DNA from: Leptospira abararensis
GTDB taxonomy: Bacteria > Spirochaetota > Leptospiria > Leptospirales > Leptospiraceae
Length of the DNA stretch: 64,000 bases
Reading direction: 5' to 3'
Assembly: GCF_016918735.1 (NCBI RefSeq)
Contig: NZ_JAFFPR010000010.1
Location: forward strand, 24,945 to 88,944
Below, in pieces: positions 55,672-64,000 of the stretch; the stretch's first letter is position 1, and each line of letters starts with the position of its first letter. A model generated the notes under the pieces. That model did no database searches and was not told the DNA's origin. It worked only from the letters and a program-made list of their open reading frames with translations. The position numbers and the translations under genes were made by a program.

Positions 55672-57003
55672 TTGTTTGGTAAGGATATCTATTGGTATGG
55701 TGTCCAAGCAATTTCCCTATTAGAAACGGGGAAATTGCATTCACCAGATCCTTCTCCTGTATTTCATATCGTTGCGTTTCTGTTTCAAATTTTGGGAACC
55801 AGCGATGAGTCTTTATTTTTATTTCAAATACTAACAGTAATTTGGTTACTCGTATCATTATTTTTCGCAAGAAAATTGGTCTTTCATCATTGGGAGAAGA
55901 CAAATACAAATGCGAAATCTGGAAGTGAGTCTAACAAAAACCATTCGGTAAGAAAAAAAATTATCACTCTTTGGATTCCAAGTGTGATGATTTTTGTTCT
56001 GAGTTTTCTTTATCCCAAACAGAGTTGGGCCTTAGGTTTTCTCCTTCTCGCAATCGGTTTTTATTTTTCAAACCAGATTCGTTGGAAATGGATTTATGTA
56101 GGAATATGTTTTCTTTGTGCAGCCTGGTTTCATTCGATGGTGGGATTTTTGGGACTCGGAATTTGGATTTTCTACCAAGTTCCAAAAAAGTTTTATCCAT
56201 TTCTTTTTCTATCGGTTCTCCTCATTCCATTGGTCCTACCTGCTAATATTGGGGGACGATTTCATTTTGATACCGAAGCATTTCCTTTATCTGTTGCCTT
56301 GGGGATTGCGGGAGTGGGAATTTTATGGGATTGGTTTTTTTTAGTGTTTGGAAAGAATGTTCCGCAATCTTTCCAACAGGTCAGAAGCACCATTGCCTTT
56401 CTGGGATTGTTACTCGTAGTACCGCTCTTTCATTTTGCAGATATCCAATACCGCATACTATTGTCGATCCTCCTTATCAAAGAGATTTTTACCAATACAA
56501 ATTGGAAACAAAGCATAGTCACTGGTGTGAGTATCCTTTTATGGTCTTACACTTTGTACCAACATCCTAATTTATTTCGACATCCCTATGAACAAATGTG
56601 GAACCCTGGGGAAGGAGCCGCTGAGATACCTAACAATGGTTTGCTTGTAGCCCACCACGGATTTTGTGAATTTTACCATTTTCAATTTCGAAAAGATTGT
56701 TTATCATGGGAGCCAGATGAAAAAGCTCTATCGGAACTTCCTTCAAACACAAAAATTTACAGGTTAGTTTATGGAATCCGATTTGAAAATTTGCGGGCAA
56801 GTAAAATGGATCCAAATACTCCCATTTTTTCGTATCTAGAACCATTAGGGGAATACCAATTAGTTTTAGAAGAGGATTGGAAACGTTATCGGTTGTGGTT
56901 GGAAAAACGAAATTCAAAACTCCTGCCAATCGCCAAATCTTGGAAAAATCCTTACCGCGAACGCCCCCATTTTATAAAGAGAAAACAAACCTATGGGATT
57001 TAG
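55672..57003 (+). CDS. Multi-span membrane protein (443 aa)
   Basis: The product has about nine hydrophobic segments (for example IITLWIPSVMIFVLSFLYPK, SWALGFLLLAIGFYFSNQ, YPFLFLSVLLIPLVLPANIG) and a soluble C-terminal tail of about 130 residues. The arrangement resembles membrane-bound glycosyltransferases or O-antigen-type proteins, without a catalytic motif I can name. The start is a TTG at 55672 with no ribosome site, 5 bases after the previous gene, so it may be translated by coupling or be truncated. It overlaps the VanW gene by 11 bases. Confidence 0.5.
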   Translation: MFGKDIYWYGVQAISLLETGKLHSPDPSPVFHIVAFLFQILGTSDESLFLFQILTVIWLLVSLFFARKLVFHHWEKTNTNAKSGSESNKNHSVRKKIITLWIPSVMIFVLSFLYPKQSWALGFLLLAIGFYFSNQIRWKWIYVGICFLCAAWFHSMVGFLGLGIWIFYQVPKKFYPFLFLSVLLIPLVLPANIGGRFHFDTEAFPLSVALGIAGVGILWDWFFLVFGKNVPQSFQQVRSTIAFLGLLLVVPLFHFADIQYRILLSILLIKEIFTNTNWKQSIVTGVSILLWSYTLYQHPNLFRHPYEQMWNPGEGAAEIPNNGLLVAHHGFCEFYHFQFRKDCLSWEPDEKALSELPSNTKIYRLVYGIRFENLRASKMDPNTPIFSYLEPLGEYQLVLEEDWKRYRLWLEKRNSKLLPIAKSWKNPYRERPHFIKRKQTYGI

Positions 57004-57844
57004 TTTCAAAAAAAAATCCATTCCTGGAATGCATCGAAAGGTACAACGCGGAAACCTTCGGTTGTTTTTTGGTAAACTTTATTTTCAATGGAAACGTTAC
57101 TTGGTTTGGTTTTTTGACAGAAAATCATTTGCCACCACAAAACTATCATCGGAAGAGTTGATCCATCACTATCCCATTTCTATTTTCAAACATTCATCAC
57201 CCATCTATCGTAAATTAAAAGATGTGCCTATGTATCTCCAAGAGAACAAAAAGGTAAATTTAGAAATCGCCATCTCTAAGTTAGATGGTATTATTTTATA
57301 TCCAAACCAAGTGTTTTCGTTTTGGTATCTTGTTGGAAAACCTACTAAATCCAAAGGGTATTTGCCTGGAATGCAATTGAAGAATGGAAGTTTTATCGAA
57401 CGTACAGGCGGTGGACTTTGTCAAATGGCCAATCTCATCTATTGGATGACTCTCCACAGTCCCCTGGAAGTGAAAGAAAGGTGGAGGCATAGTTTTGATA
57501 TCTTTCCCGATTCGGAACGAACCCTTCCTTTTGGATCGGGTGCCACTTTGTCCTACAATTATATTGACTTACAGATTAAAAATACAACCAAACAACCGTT
57601 TGTATTGCATCTGTGGATTGAAGATGGATTACTCAAAGGGGAATGGCGCTCTGATCTAGAAACTCCTTTTATTTACCAAGTTTATGAGTCTTATCATGGA
57701 TTTCATGCCGAACCTTGGGGTGGATACACCAGAAGGAATGCCATTCGCAGAAAAAAAATCTTAAAGACCACAAAGGAAATTTTGGAAGACCAATTAGTCA
57801 CTGAGAACGTTGCTTGGATGATGTACGAACCACTCCTTGAGTAA
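56993..57844 (+). CDS. VanW-family protein
   Basis: The 283-residue protein shows the VanW signature: NLEIAISKLDGIILYPNQVF then SFWYLVGKPTKSKGYLPGMQ, FIERTGGGLCQMANLIYWMT and the later HSFDIFPDSERTLPFGSGAT. VanW-like proteins occur in several bacterial groups with unclear cell-wall or envelope roles. It has no clear N-terminal signal; the start at 56993 overlaps the membrane gene. A VanX-like dipeptidase lies 800 bases downstream, but they are separated by a toxin-antitoxin pair. Confidence 0.8.
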   Translation: MGFSFKKKSIPGMHRKVQRGNLRLFFGKLYFQWKRYLVWFFDRKSFATTKLSSEELIHHYPISIFKHSSPIYRKLKDVPMYLQENKKVNLEIAISKLDGIILYPNQVFSFWYLVGKPTKSKGYLPGMQLKNGSFIERTGGGLCQMANLIYWMTLHSPLEVKERWRHSFDIFPDSERTLPFGSGATLSYNYIDLQIKNTTKQPFVLHLWIEDGLLKGEWRSDLETPFIYQVYESYHGFHAEPWGGYTRRNAIRRKKILKTTKEILEDQLVTENVAWMMYEPLLE

Positions 57845-57899
57845 TTTAATTGAAGATGAGTTCACGTTATTAGTTCGGTATGCGTAGTGTTTTAAAAAA

Positions 57900-57942
57900 T
57901 TTCATGAAAAATGATTGCAAACTCATGAAATAATACTATAAT
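57900..57942 (+). promoter_or_regulatory. Toxin-antitoxin promoter with palindromic operators
   Basis: TTGCAA (57915-57920) and TATAAT (57937-57942) are 16 bases apart. TTTCATGAAA (57900-57909) is a perfect palindrome, and a second TCATGAAA lies in the spacer at 57923-57930. The layout fits autorepression by a ribbon-helix-helix antitoxin. Confidence 0.6.
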
Positions 57943-57959
57943 TAAATAAGGGTTCGACA

Positions 57960-58238
57960 ATGGCAAATTTGCAAGTCAGAGATATTGACAGTAGACTTTA
58001 TGAATCTTTAAAGAGAAGAGCTGAACTAGAGCATCGTTCAGTAAGCCAAGAAGTTGTTATGATTATTGAAAATCATTTAAAAAGAGATAATTTAGAAACT
58101 GAATTACAAACTTTAGAATTCCTTAAACTCGCAAATTCCTGGCATGATGACAAAAATGCTAAAGAAATAATTTCTGAAATTAAATCTGCAAGATCTAAAA
58201 AAAATCGATCAAGGATAACTGATGAGTTATTTGATTGA
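57960..58238 (+). CDS. FitA/VapB-like ribbon-helix-helix antitoxin
   Basis: The 92-residue protein begins MANLQVRDIDSRLYESLKRR, a clear FitA-type ribbon-helix-helix DNA-binding domain (residues 1-45, AELEHRSVSQEVVMIIENHL), then an acidic/basic tail that would bind the toxin active site. AAGGG lies about 8 bases upstream. It overlaps the toxin gene by 17 bases, and the promoter has palindromes matching RHH binding. Confidence 0.85.
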   Translation: MANLQVRDIDSRLYESLKRRAELEHRSVSQEVVMIIENHLKRDNLETELQTLEFLKLANSWHDDKNAKEIISEIKSARSKKNRSRITDELFD

Positions 58239-58620
58239 TACGGACATTATTATCTATAATCTAAAAGGAAACGAACACGTTCAAAAAAATCTGATCGATA
58301 AAAAAAATATCTCAAAATCTATTTCTGTAATCACCTATGGTGAACTAATATTTGGTGCTAAGAAATCTAAAAGCCGAGAAAAAAATCTAGCAACTGTTTA
58401 TAGAATTGGCGAACTATTTCCTGTTATTGAATTGACTAAAGGAATTGTAGAAACTTTCGGAGAAGTAAAGACAACATTGCAGAAAAAAGGAAAAACAATC
58501 GATGATTTCGATTTACTTATCGGATCAACTGCTCTATTTTTAAATTATACACTAGTAACTAACAATGAAAAACATTTCTCTATGATTCCAGACTTAAGAA
58601 TCGAAAACTGGAGTAAATAA
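58222..58620 (+). CDS. vapC: PIN-domain toxin, VapC family
   Basis: The 132-residue protein has PIN-domain acidic residues: D7 and D9 in YLIDTDIIIYNL, E42 in VITYGELIFGAKK and D97/D99 in KGKTIDDFDLLIGSTALFLN, then NNEKHFSMIPDLRIENW as the usual end. It would cleave tRNA or other RNA when freed from its antitoxin. The overlapping gene order antitoxin-toxin and its length are standard for VapBC-type systems. I see no damage. Confidence 0.88.
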   Translation: MSYLIDTDIIIYNLKGNEHVQKNLIDKKNISKSISVITYGELIFGAKKSKSREKNLATVYRIGELFPVIELTKGIVETFGEVKTTLQKKGKTIDDFDLLIGSTALFLNYTLVTNNEKHFSMIPDLRIENWSK

Positions 58621-58687
58621 GTCACTTTACAAATCAAAAAACACTACTCATAACAGTATTTCTAATATCTCTTTTTCAACACTAACT

Positions 58688-59365
58688 ATGAAACAATTTA
58701 CCATCGCTATTTTATTCGCAATTCCCTTTATCACTTTGATCTCACAAAATAAGGAACACAATCTCATAGTTTTGAATCACTACGCTTATCAAGAATCCGT
58801 AAAAAAAAATCCCAGCAAAGAACTCATCAACTTAGAAAAGAAAATTCCGAACATTGTCTTGGATATCAAATATGCCACTCCGAACAATTTTACCAAACAA
58901 GTGATCTATAAGGAAGCCAAAGCATTTGCACGAAAGCCGGTGGTAGACGCTTTGGATGCGGCACAAAAAGATTTCTTAATACTCGGATATTCGATCAAAG
59001 TTTTTGATGCTTATAGGCCTTATTCTGCCACTGTCAAATTTTTTGAAATCATTGGAGATACAAGGTATGTGGCATCACCAAAAACGGGATCTAGGCATAA
59101 CAAAGGTTGTGCGATTGATTTAACTTTGGTGGATCTAAAGACGAAAAAAGAACTTCCTATGCCGACAGAATATGATTCCTTTCGAAAAGAAGCTTGGGCT
59201 TTGGCACAGGTAAGCGACCCGGAAATTCTAAAAAATCGAACGATATTAATTCAAGTGCTGACGAACCATGGATTTCGAGTCAACAAAACGGAATGGTGGC
59301 ATTTTGATTTTTTGGGTTGCGCTGGCTTTGAAGTCTTGGACATTCCTTTTGAAGAGTTGGAGTAG
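58688..59365 (+). CDS. D-alanyl-D-alanine dipeptidase, VanX/DdpX-like
   Basis: The 225-residue protein starts with a signal peptide (FTIAILFAIPFITLIS) and has the VanX zinc motifs: SRHNKGCAIDLTLVDL (His and Asp) and TEWWHFDFLGC (catalytic Glu of EWW, His). GYSIKVFDAYRPYSATVKFF is the conserved Arg segment. It would hydrolyse D-Ala-D-Ala in the periplasm, which suits cell-wall recycling rather than vancomycin resistance, since no VanH/VanA genes are seen. Confidence 0.88.
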   Translation: MKQFTIAILFAIPFITLISQNKEHNLIVLNHYAYQESVKKNPSKELINLEKKIPNIVLDIKYATPNNFTKQVIYKEAKAFARKPVVDALDAAQKDFLILGYSIKVFDAYRPYSATVKFFEIIGDTRYVASPKTGSRHNKGCAIDLTLVDLKTKKELPMPTEYDSFRKEAWALAQVSDPEILKNRTILIQVLTNHGFRVNKTEWWHFDFLGCAGFEVLDIPFEELE

Positions 59366-59400
59366 GGGAAAGATTCGATACTCCAATCTATCTTTACCCA

Positions 59401-62400
59401 TTAATGATTCGGCTGTTCGGATTCATGCGCATTTAAGTTGATAAAAGGATTCTCATGTTTTCCAGTACCTATCACTACATTATATTCTAATTTTGGAATT
59501 TTTTCTGGTGGGACACCTTCTGCTAACATACGTGTCTCATAGGTATCAATGATACATCGGAAATGTTTTTTTGCAGATTCGATTTTTTGTTTTTCTTCCT
59601 CAGACCTAATATCACTAAAATCTTTGTATCCTTTGGTTTCTTTAATGTAATAGAGAAACTTTTCAGTACCTCCAGTTTCTTCTTTTACAACAATTGCCCA
59701 ATCTGGGTTATATTCCCCAACTGGCGTTGGAACAATAAATTTGCGTGGAAGCTTAGTAAAAACCTGAACTATGCTTGAATCTTCTTGTTCTCTAGCGAAT
59801 CTTTTTTCGGTATCGCTATCGGTCTCCATCTTATCATATAAACCGTGTTTTTTGGTTTCGATCGTGTCAGAAATTACTTCTTTAAATTCTTTAAATATTG
59901 GATCAGAGGTATTCCATTGTTCCCAGTAAGTATTGATTAGAGGAATATATTCTAATCCATTTTTAATTCCAATCTCTCGTATGACTTCTCTTATGTGCTG
60001 AGCAGATCGTTCGAGATAGTTTTGGGGGTTTTTCACAAACTCGCCAAGTGATCCTGAATCTTTTAAGATTTTTTTTAAAGTTTCTCTGGTTAAATCCGTT
60101 TCTTTTTGTAAGTATTCAAGAGGGTCAGGAAGGGGGAAGGGACTTGTTACTTCTCTTGATTCTTTGTTACGAATTTCTGTAGCGGAAACTCCACCGTAAG
60201 CAATTGTGCCTTGCGCAATGGAAGTGATCACTTTCATTGGTTCACATTGGATCTCACGAATGCGTTTCACCGATTCAGTGATAATAGAATGGGAATCAAA
60301 TTGAAATCTATATATAGTTTTTTGTTTGATGATATCCCAGAGTTTCCAAAATTCTGGATGGTTCCAGAGGAGATCATTTTTTTTGATTTTGTCCGGATTT
60401 CTTTTGATTTGAACGAAAGTTTGGATATTTAATCCTCTTAGCCATTCCAGAATGGTATCTTCTCGTCCGACAAAGTCACCTTCTAAAATAAATTCCGATG
60501 GATTGAGAAAGGCATTCTCCATCAGATTTGTAAATGCACCATCAGCGTTTAGGTAACGCAATTTTTTTAAGACTTCAAAAAGTTCATCTGCTTTTTTTCG
60601 TTTCTCTTCAGGGCTTGTGGTATTGGAACTAAATTCGGAGATAAGATCCATAAACTGGTGAGAATTTACCTTGCCAAATTCAATCCCCGATTCTTCTTTG
60701 TATTCTTTTTGTAATCCGTTCACAAAGTCCATATAACTTTCATTAACGATGACAGTGAGTTGGTTTATAGTTTCATTTTGAATTCGATTCCCTTTGATAT
60801 CTACAGGAAGTCTCATTCCTCGACCAATCTGTTGTCGTTTGGTAAATTCGGAGCGTGTTTCTAATAACGTGCAGATTTGAAAAACGTTGGGATTATCCCA
60901 ACCTTCTCTTAGGGCCGAATGTGAAAAAATAAAACGAAGAGGTTCTTTGGGATCAAGTAACCTTTCTTTGTCTCTCATGATAAGGTTATAGGTATCATCG
61001 TCTTTGGCACTGTCACCCTTAGTGTCTTTCCATTCGATAATCTCATTATTTCCTTTTTTCTTTTTGTCGCCTGAAAAATAACCATTATGAACAAGTTGTA
61101 CGGATGGGGCGTTTAATTCACTAAACTCAGGTTTTTGGATTAACTCTGAATAGGCAGCCTCAAATACCTTTCCAAATTTACCAAGACCTGTGGTTCCATC
61201 AGCATTGTATTCTCTATAATTGGAAACTCGATCGAGAAAAAATAAAGTTAATACTTTGGCCTGGATTCCCATTCTTAAAAGTTGCATTTCTTTTTCTAGA
61301 TGGGCTTTGATTGTTTCTTTGATCCTTTCGTCTTGTACCACCGGAGCAATGGAACCAATTTCTTTTCCCAGTAGAAGTGCGGTACCGTTAGTGAATCGTA
61401 AAAATTCATTTCCTGGTTCAATACTAATGGTATCTACAACATAGCCGTTGTAATGCGAATTTTCCGTTTTAAGAGTAAGGTCATCTTTTTGTTTGAGTTT
61501 GATTTTCTTTTTGGAAATTTTTCCTTTGGATTGGACATTTACTGTGACTGTAGCTGTAAACCCAGCACCAGGTTTTCCTTCTGTAGATTCCAGTTTAATA
61601 TAGGGAGCGTTTTCTGTTCCTGTGACTTCTAAGGATCGGATTTGAATTCGTTTGACCAGTTTTTTTTGGAAGGCTTCCACAGGTCCCAAACGAAAGATGG
61701 GGTTGTAACGATTTCTCGGAGTGGCCGAGTAACGAAGTTGAAATAGGGGATTTAGTTCAGCAATGGCGTTCTGGGCGGTTTCTGTATTGTCTACGGATTG
61801 GGGTTCGTCAATGATGAGGATTGGTTTTGCCGACCGAATGAAATCAATGGGTCTTTGTCCATTCAACTCATCCATTTCTTTGTGGATGATATTTGAATCT
61901 CTGTTAAAGGCTTGGATGTTCATCACAAGGATTTGTAATTGATTGGTGGTGGCAAAGTTACGGAGTGCACTTGGCGCCGAACCTTGGTAAAGCGAATAAG
62001 TGCTTCCTTTCACAAGGGGAATTCCAAACTTCCCTCGGAAATGATCTGTCGTCATTTCTAAGGTTTTTAAAACTCCTTCTTTGATAGCGATGGAGGGAAC
62101 AATGATGATGAACTTTGACCAACCATAGATTTTATGGAGGGATAAAATTGTGTTTAGATACACATAGGTTTTTCCCGTTCCCGTTTCCATCTCAATGGTA
62201 AACCGTAACCCACTTCGTTCAAATTCTTCCTTTGTGGTGGCTTCGAGATAAAACTTGTCCTGCACCTTTCTTAAGTTTTCATACAAAACAGATTCTTCCA
62301 AAAGTAGTGCGTTTCCAAATCCAAGTTCGGTTTGAAACAGAGATCCTTTTTCTCCAGAGAGGGAAAAGGAAAATCCGCTGGGATTTTTTTCCATACCTTC

Positions 62401-62466
62401 AAACAAAGATAAGGTGGCATTTGTGACCGTATCTTGGAATTCGAGACTTTCAAAATGGATTTTCAC
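59401..62466 (-). CDS. res: Type III restriction enzyme Res subunit
   Basis: The 1021-residue protein has the helicase ATPase motifs of type III Res: ETGTGKTYVYLNTIL (Walker A, about residue 95), LIIDEPQSVD (DExx), LRYSATPRN and QQIGRGMRLPV (motif VI), and a C-terminal nuclease with YNPDWAIVVKEE and YYIKETKG as the PD-x(n)-E-x-K site. The gene overlaps nothing and starts 2 bases after mod. Res needs Mod for site recognition, so the interruption of mod should leave it inactive as an endonuclease. Confidence 0.93.
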   Translation of the reverse strand: MKIHFESLEFQDTVTNATLSLFEGMEKNPSGFSFSLSGEKGSLFQTELGFGNALLLEESVLYENLRKVQDKFYLEATTKEEFERSGLRFTIEMETGTGKTYVYLNTILSLHKIYGWSKFIIIVPSIAIKEGVLKTLEMTTDHFRGKFGIPLVKGSTYSLYQGSAPSALRNFATTNQLQILVMNIQAFNRDSNIIHKEMDELNGQRPIDFIRSAKPILIIDEPQSVDNTETAQNAIAELNPLFQLRYSATPRNRYNPIFRLGPVEAFQKKLVKRIQIRSLEVTGTENAPYIKLESTEGKPGAGFTATVTVNVQSKGKISKKKIKLKQKDDLTLKTENSHYNGYVVDTISIEPGNEFLRFTNGTALLLGKEIGSIAPVVQDERIKETIKAHLEKEMQLLRMGIQAKVLTLFFLDRVSNYREYNADGTTGLGKFGKVFEAAYSELIQKPEFSELNAPSVQLVHNGYFSGDKKKKGNNEIIEWKDTKGDSAKDDDTYNLIMRDKERLLDPKEPLRFIFSHSALREGWDNPNVFQICTLLETRSEFTKRQQIGRGMRLPVDIKGNRIQNETINQLTVIVNESYMDFVNGLQKEYKEESGIEFGKVNSHQFMDLISEFSSNTTSPEEKRKKADELFEVLKKLRYLNADGAFTNLMENAFLNPSEFILEGDFVGREDTILEWLRGLNIQTFVQIKRNPDKIKKNDLLWNHPEFWKLWDIIKQKTIYRFQFDSHSIITESVKRIREIQCEPMKVITSIAQGTIAYGGVSATEIRNKESREVTSPFPLPDPLEYLQKETDLTRETLKKILKDSGSLGEFVKNPQNYLERSAQHIREVIREIGIKNGLEYIPLINTYWEQWNTSDPIFKEFKEVISDTIETKKHGLYDKMETDSDTEKRFAREQEDSSIVQVFTKLPRKFIVPTPVGEYNPDWAIVVKEETGGTEKFLYYIKETKGYKDFSDIRSEEEKQKIESAKKHFRCIIDTYETRMLAEGVPPEKIPKLEYNVVIGTGKHENPFINLNAHESEQPNH

Positions 62467-62468
62467 GA

Positions 62469-63923
62469 TTATACTACCTGAAAACTAACGTCTTTCATTT
62501 GTTTGAATCCTGCATGTACGTTGGCCTTAAGGACATCGTTTCCAGAAAAACCCACTTCCCTAGCAATCACAAGCGATGGGTTTCGCCGCATAATTTCATT
62601 AAAAACTTCTGCATTATGTTCTTTTCCTAACACATAGTAGGCGGTTTCTTCGGCGATGTAGACTGTTTTTCCCGCAATAGTCTCCATTTTGATATTAGGA
62701 TTTGCAAGGGCTTCTGAAATTCCCGATTTTAATAAAACCTCATAGAGAATGGCTTCTTCCGTATTAGATAATGGATTGGCAGAGAGGAGAACTGGTTGGT
62801 TTGCATCGAGTGCGGCCTCCACGGCTTCCTTGGTTTTTTCAATATTGCCATTCCAAACGGGGAAGTTTGACGGTGCCAATGTAAACACCCGAAAGCCTAA
62901 ATCTTGAGGTTTTCGCGGTGGTTCGTTATCTCCTCTATTATCAGTTAGTTGGTCATTTTCCGACTCAAATCCCAAGGAAGGCGACTCTTCTTTTTTTGCC
63001 TGGAATGCTTGTATTTTTGCGGTTTTTTTTCCACCTGTCGTCCCTGTTGCACCAGCTTCTTCTTTCAACTTCGCGATCACACGACGAATGCGTTCTTTCC
63101 CGATTTCAGCAATTGTGGAAAATCCTGCCTTGGAGGCTTCTGATTCCTCCCAAGTCCCATCGGCTTTTTTTGTCCTAGTGGGTTCGGGTAACTGTACACA
63201 AATGAATTTGCGATTGCCCCCATCTTCAGCATTTAACGCCAGTACGGCGTGGGCGGTGGTGGCGGAACCAGAGAAGAAGTCTAGGATGATGTCGTTGGGA
63301 TCAGTAACAGCTTGGTAGATAAATTCTTTAATCAAAGAAGTAGGTTTTGGAAAATCAAATGCCTTGACTTCAAATAAATCTGAGACTTCCCTTGTCCCCG
63401 TTGTAGTCAGTCCAACTTTTTCTGAATTAAGCCAACTAGAGAATCCTGTTAGCTCACTTTTCAAATCATTGAGGAATTTTTTTTCCCTAGGTCTTCCATC
63501 TGGTGATTTTGGGAAAAGGATTCGTTTCTCTTCGATCATTTTTTCGACAACGGGTTTTGATTTTGACCAGCCACGATTTGGGTTTGGTGGATAACTTATA
63601 CCAGTAATTGGATCAACTATTGGATAATGTAGATTAGGTCTTTGCTGTGCAGTTGCTAATCCGCTTAAATTTGTACTTGCCCAAGGCCCTCTTGGATCAT
63701 TGTCCGGATTTGTATATTTTGATTTATCAATCTGTTCTCCTTTAAAAGAGAATAGGGATAGTTTTGTGTAACTAAGAATATATTCATGATCTGAGGATAG
63801 ATTGTTCTGATTTCGATTGTCTGCATTGGATCTACGCTTCCATTGAAACAATGCCACAAAATTCTCTTCTCCAAAGATCTCATCGCATACTTTGCGTAAG
63901 TGGGCGACTTCCCCATCATCAAT
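62469..63923 (-). pseudogene. mod: Type III modification methyltransferase (mod), 5'-truncated by an insertion
   Basis: The remaining part is the C-terminal 484 residues or so of a type III Mod: it begins IDDGEVAHLRKVCDEIFGEE, runs through a target-recognition region and reaches the SAM-binding FSGSATTAHAVLALN (about residue 215 of the fragment). The N-terminal domain with the catalytic DPPY motif is absent: at 63,923/63,924 the sequence changes to DNA with a TAG in frame and an IS30-type transposase tail. No start codon better than an internal GTG (63857) remains. Alternatively mod continues past the window after an element of full length, since the gene is merely split. Confidence 0.75.
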
Positions 63924-64000
63924 GGTAGGTTCAAGAATCTAGCGCACAAGCGCCCGTATTTCATTTTCAGGTGTATTCCAATTCAAAGTTTTTCTAGGTC
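63924..64000 (-). mobile_element. End of an IS30-family insertion sequence (transposase C-terminus)
   Basis: Reading leftward from the edge, the frame gives PRKTLNWNTPENEIRALVR and then TAG (63941-63939). RPRK-x-L-x-W-x-TP is the C-terminal signature of IS30-type transposases. The outer border, GGTAGGTTCAAGAATCTAGC (63924-63943), resembles the terminal repeat of IS30 (TGTAGATTCAA..., from memory). Only 77 bases are in the window. Confidence 0.6.

Noticed and set aside
1..64000. CRISPR arrays, tRNA or rRNA genes
   Set aside because: No regularly spaced repeats and no cloverleaf or rRNA sequence were recognised on reading.

Overview
The window looks like chromosome of a saprophytic Leptospira (or a close spirochaete relative). 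The DNA is AT-rich, several exported proteins carry spirochaete-style lipoboxes, and a gcvT-gcvH-gcvP operon sits among typical free-living housekeeping genes. This assignment is inference from gene content; no rRNA or species marker is present. No tRNA, rRNA or CRISPR array was seen.

Bases 1 to about 30,200 are most of a Mu-like, transposable, contractile-tailed prophage whose left end lies outside the window. Its layout is not that of Mu. A repressor gene (8723-9112) and an operator-bearing promoter sit near the middle. Leftward from there (minus strand) run a tightly overlapping set of small early genes, a DDE transposase (A-like), an AAA+ target-capture ATPase (B-like), a small basic protein, a Gam-like nuclease inhibitor, and then the terminase subunits. 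Rightward (plus strand) come a roughly 2.8 kb accessory zone (9.1-11.9 kb), then protease/scaffold, capsid, connector, sheath, tube, chaperone, tape measure, hub, spike, baseplate and fibre genes in Mu order. The late genes are therefore split onto two diverging arms. A shared motif, GACAYAAGRGACA behind an A-rich run, precedes the terminase block (minus strand), the capsid block and the baseplate block (plus strand). It is a candidate late-promoter signature joining the arms into one regulon.

From about 30.2 to 46.1 kb the chromosome carries a di-haem cytochrome c, an M24-peptidase/twin-lipoprotein operon, an AraC regulator, an ArsR-AHSA1-MATE operon with a clear ArsR operator, the glycine cleavage operon with a trailing [2Fe-2S] ferredoxin gene, and an MDR oxidoreductase. 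From 46.1 to 59.4 kb come a 24-residue Lys/Ala protein with its own promoter and terminator, a SUFU-domain protein, AlkB, a nucleotidyltransferase-like protein, an NAD-dependent epimerase, an MBL-fold lipoprotein, a DJ-1/PfpI protein, a Crp/Fnr regulator, thioredoxin behind a strong palindrome, a discoidin-like lipoprotein, a VanW protein, a FitA/VapC-type toxin-antitoxin pair and a VanX-like dipeptidase.

The right end (59.4-64 kb) holds a type III restriction-modification locus. The res gene looks intact, but mod is cut at 63,923/63,924 by what looks like the end of an IS30-family element, so the system is probably inactive. GC-rich dispersed repeats lie at 31.5, 39.9, 49.8 and 51.1 kb, all in host intergenic DNA.
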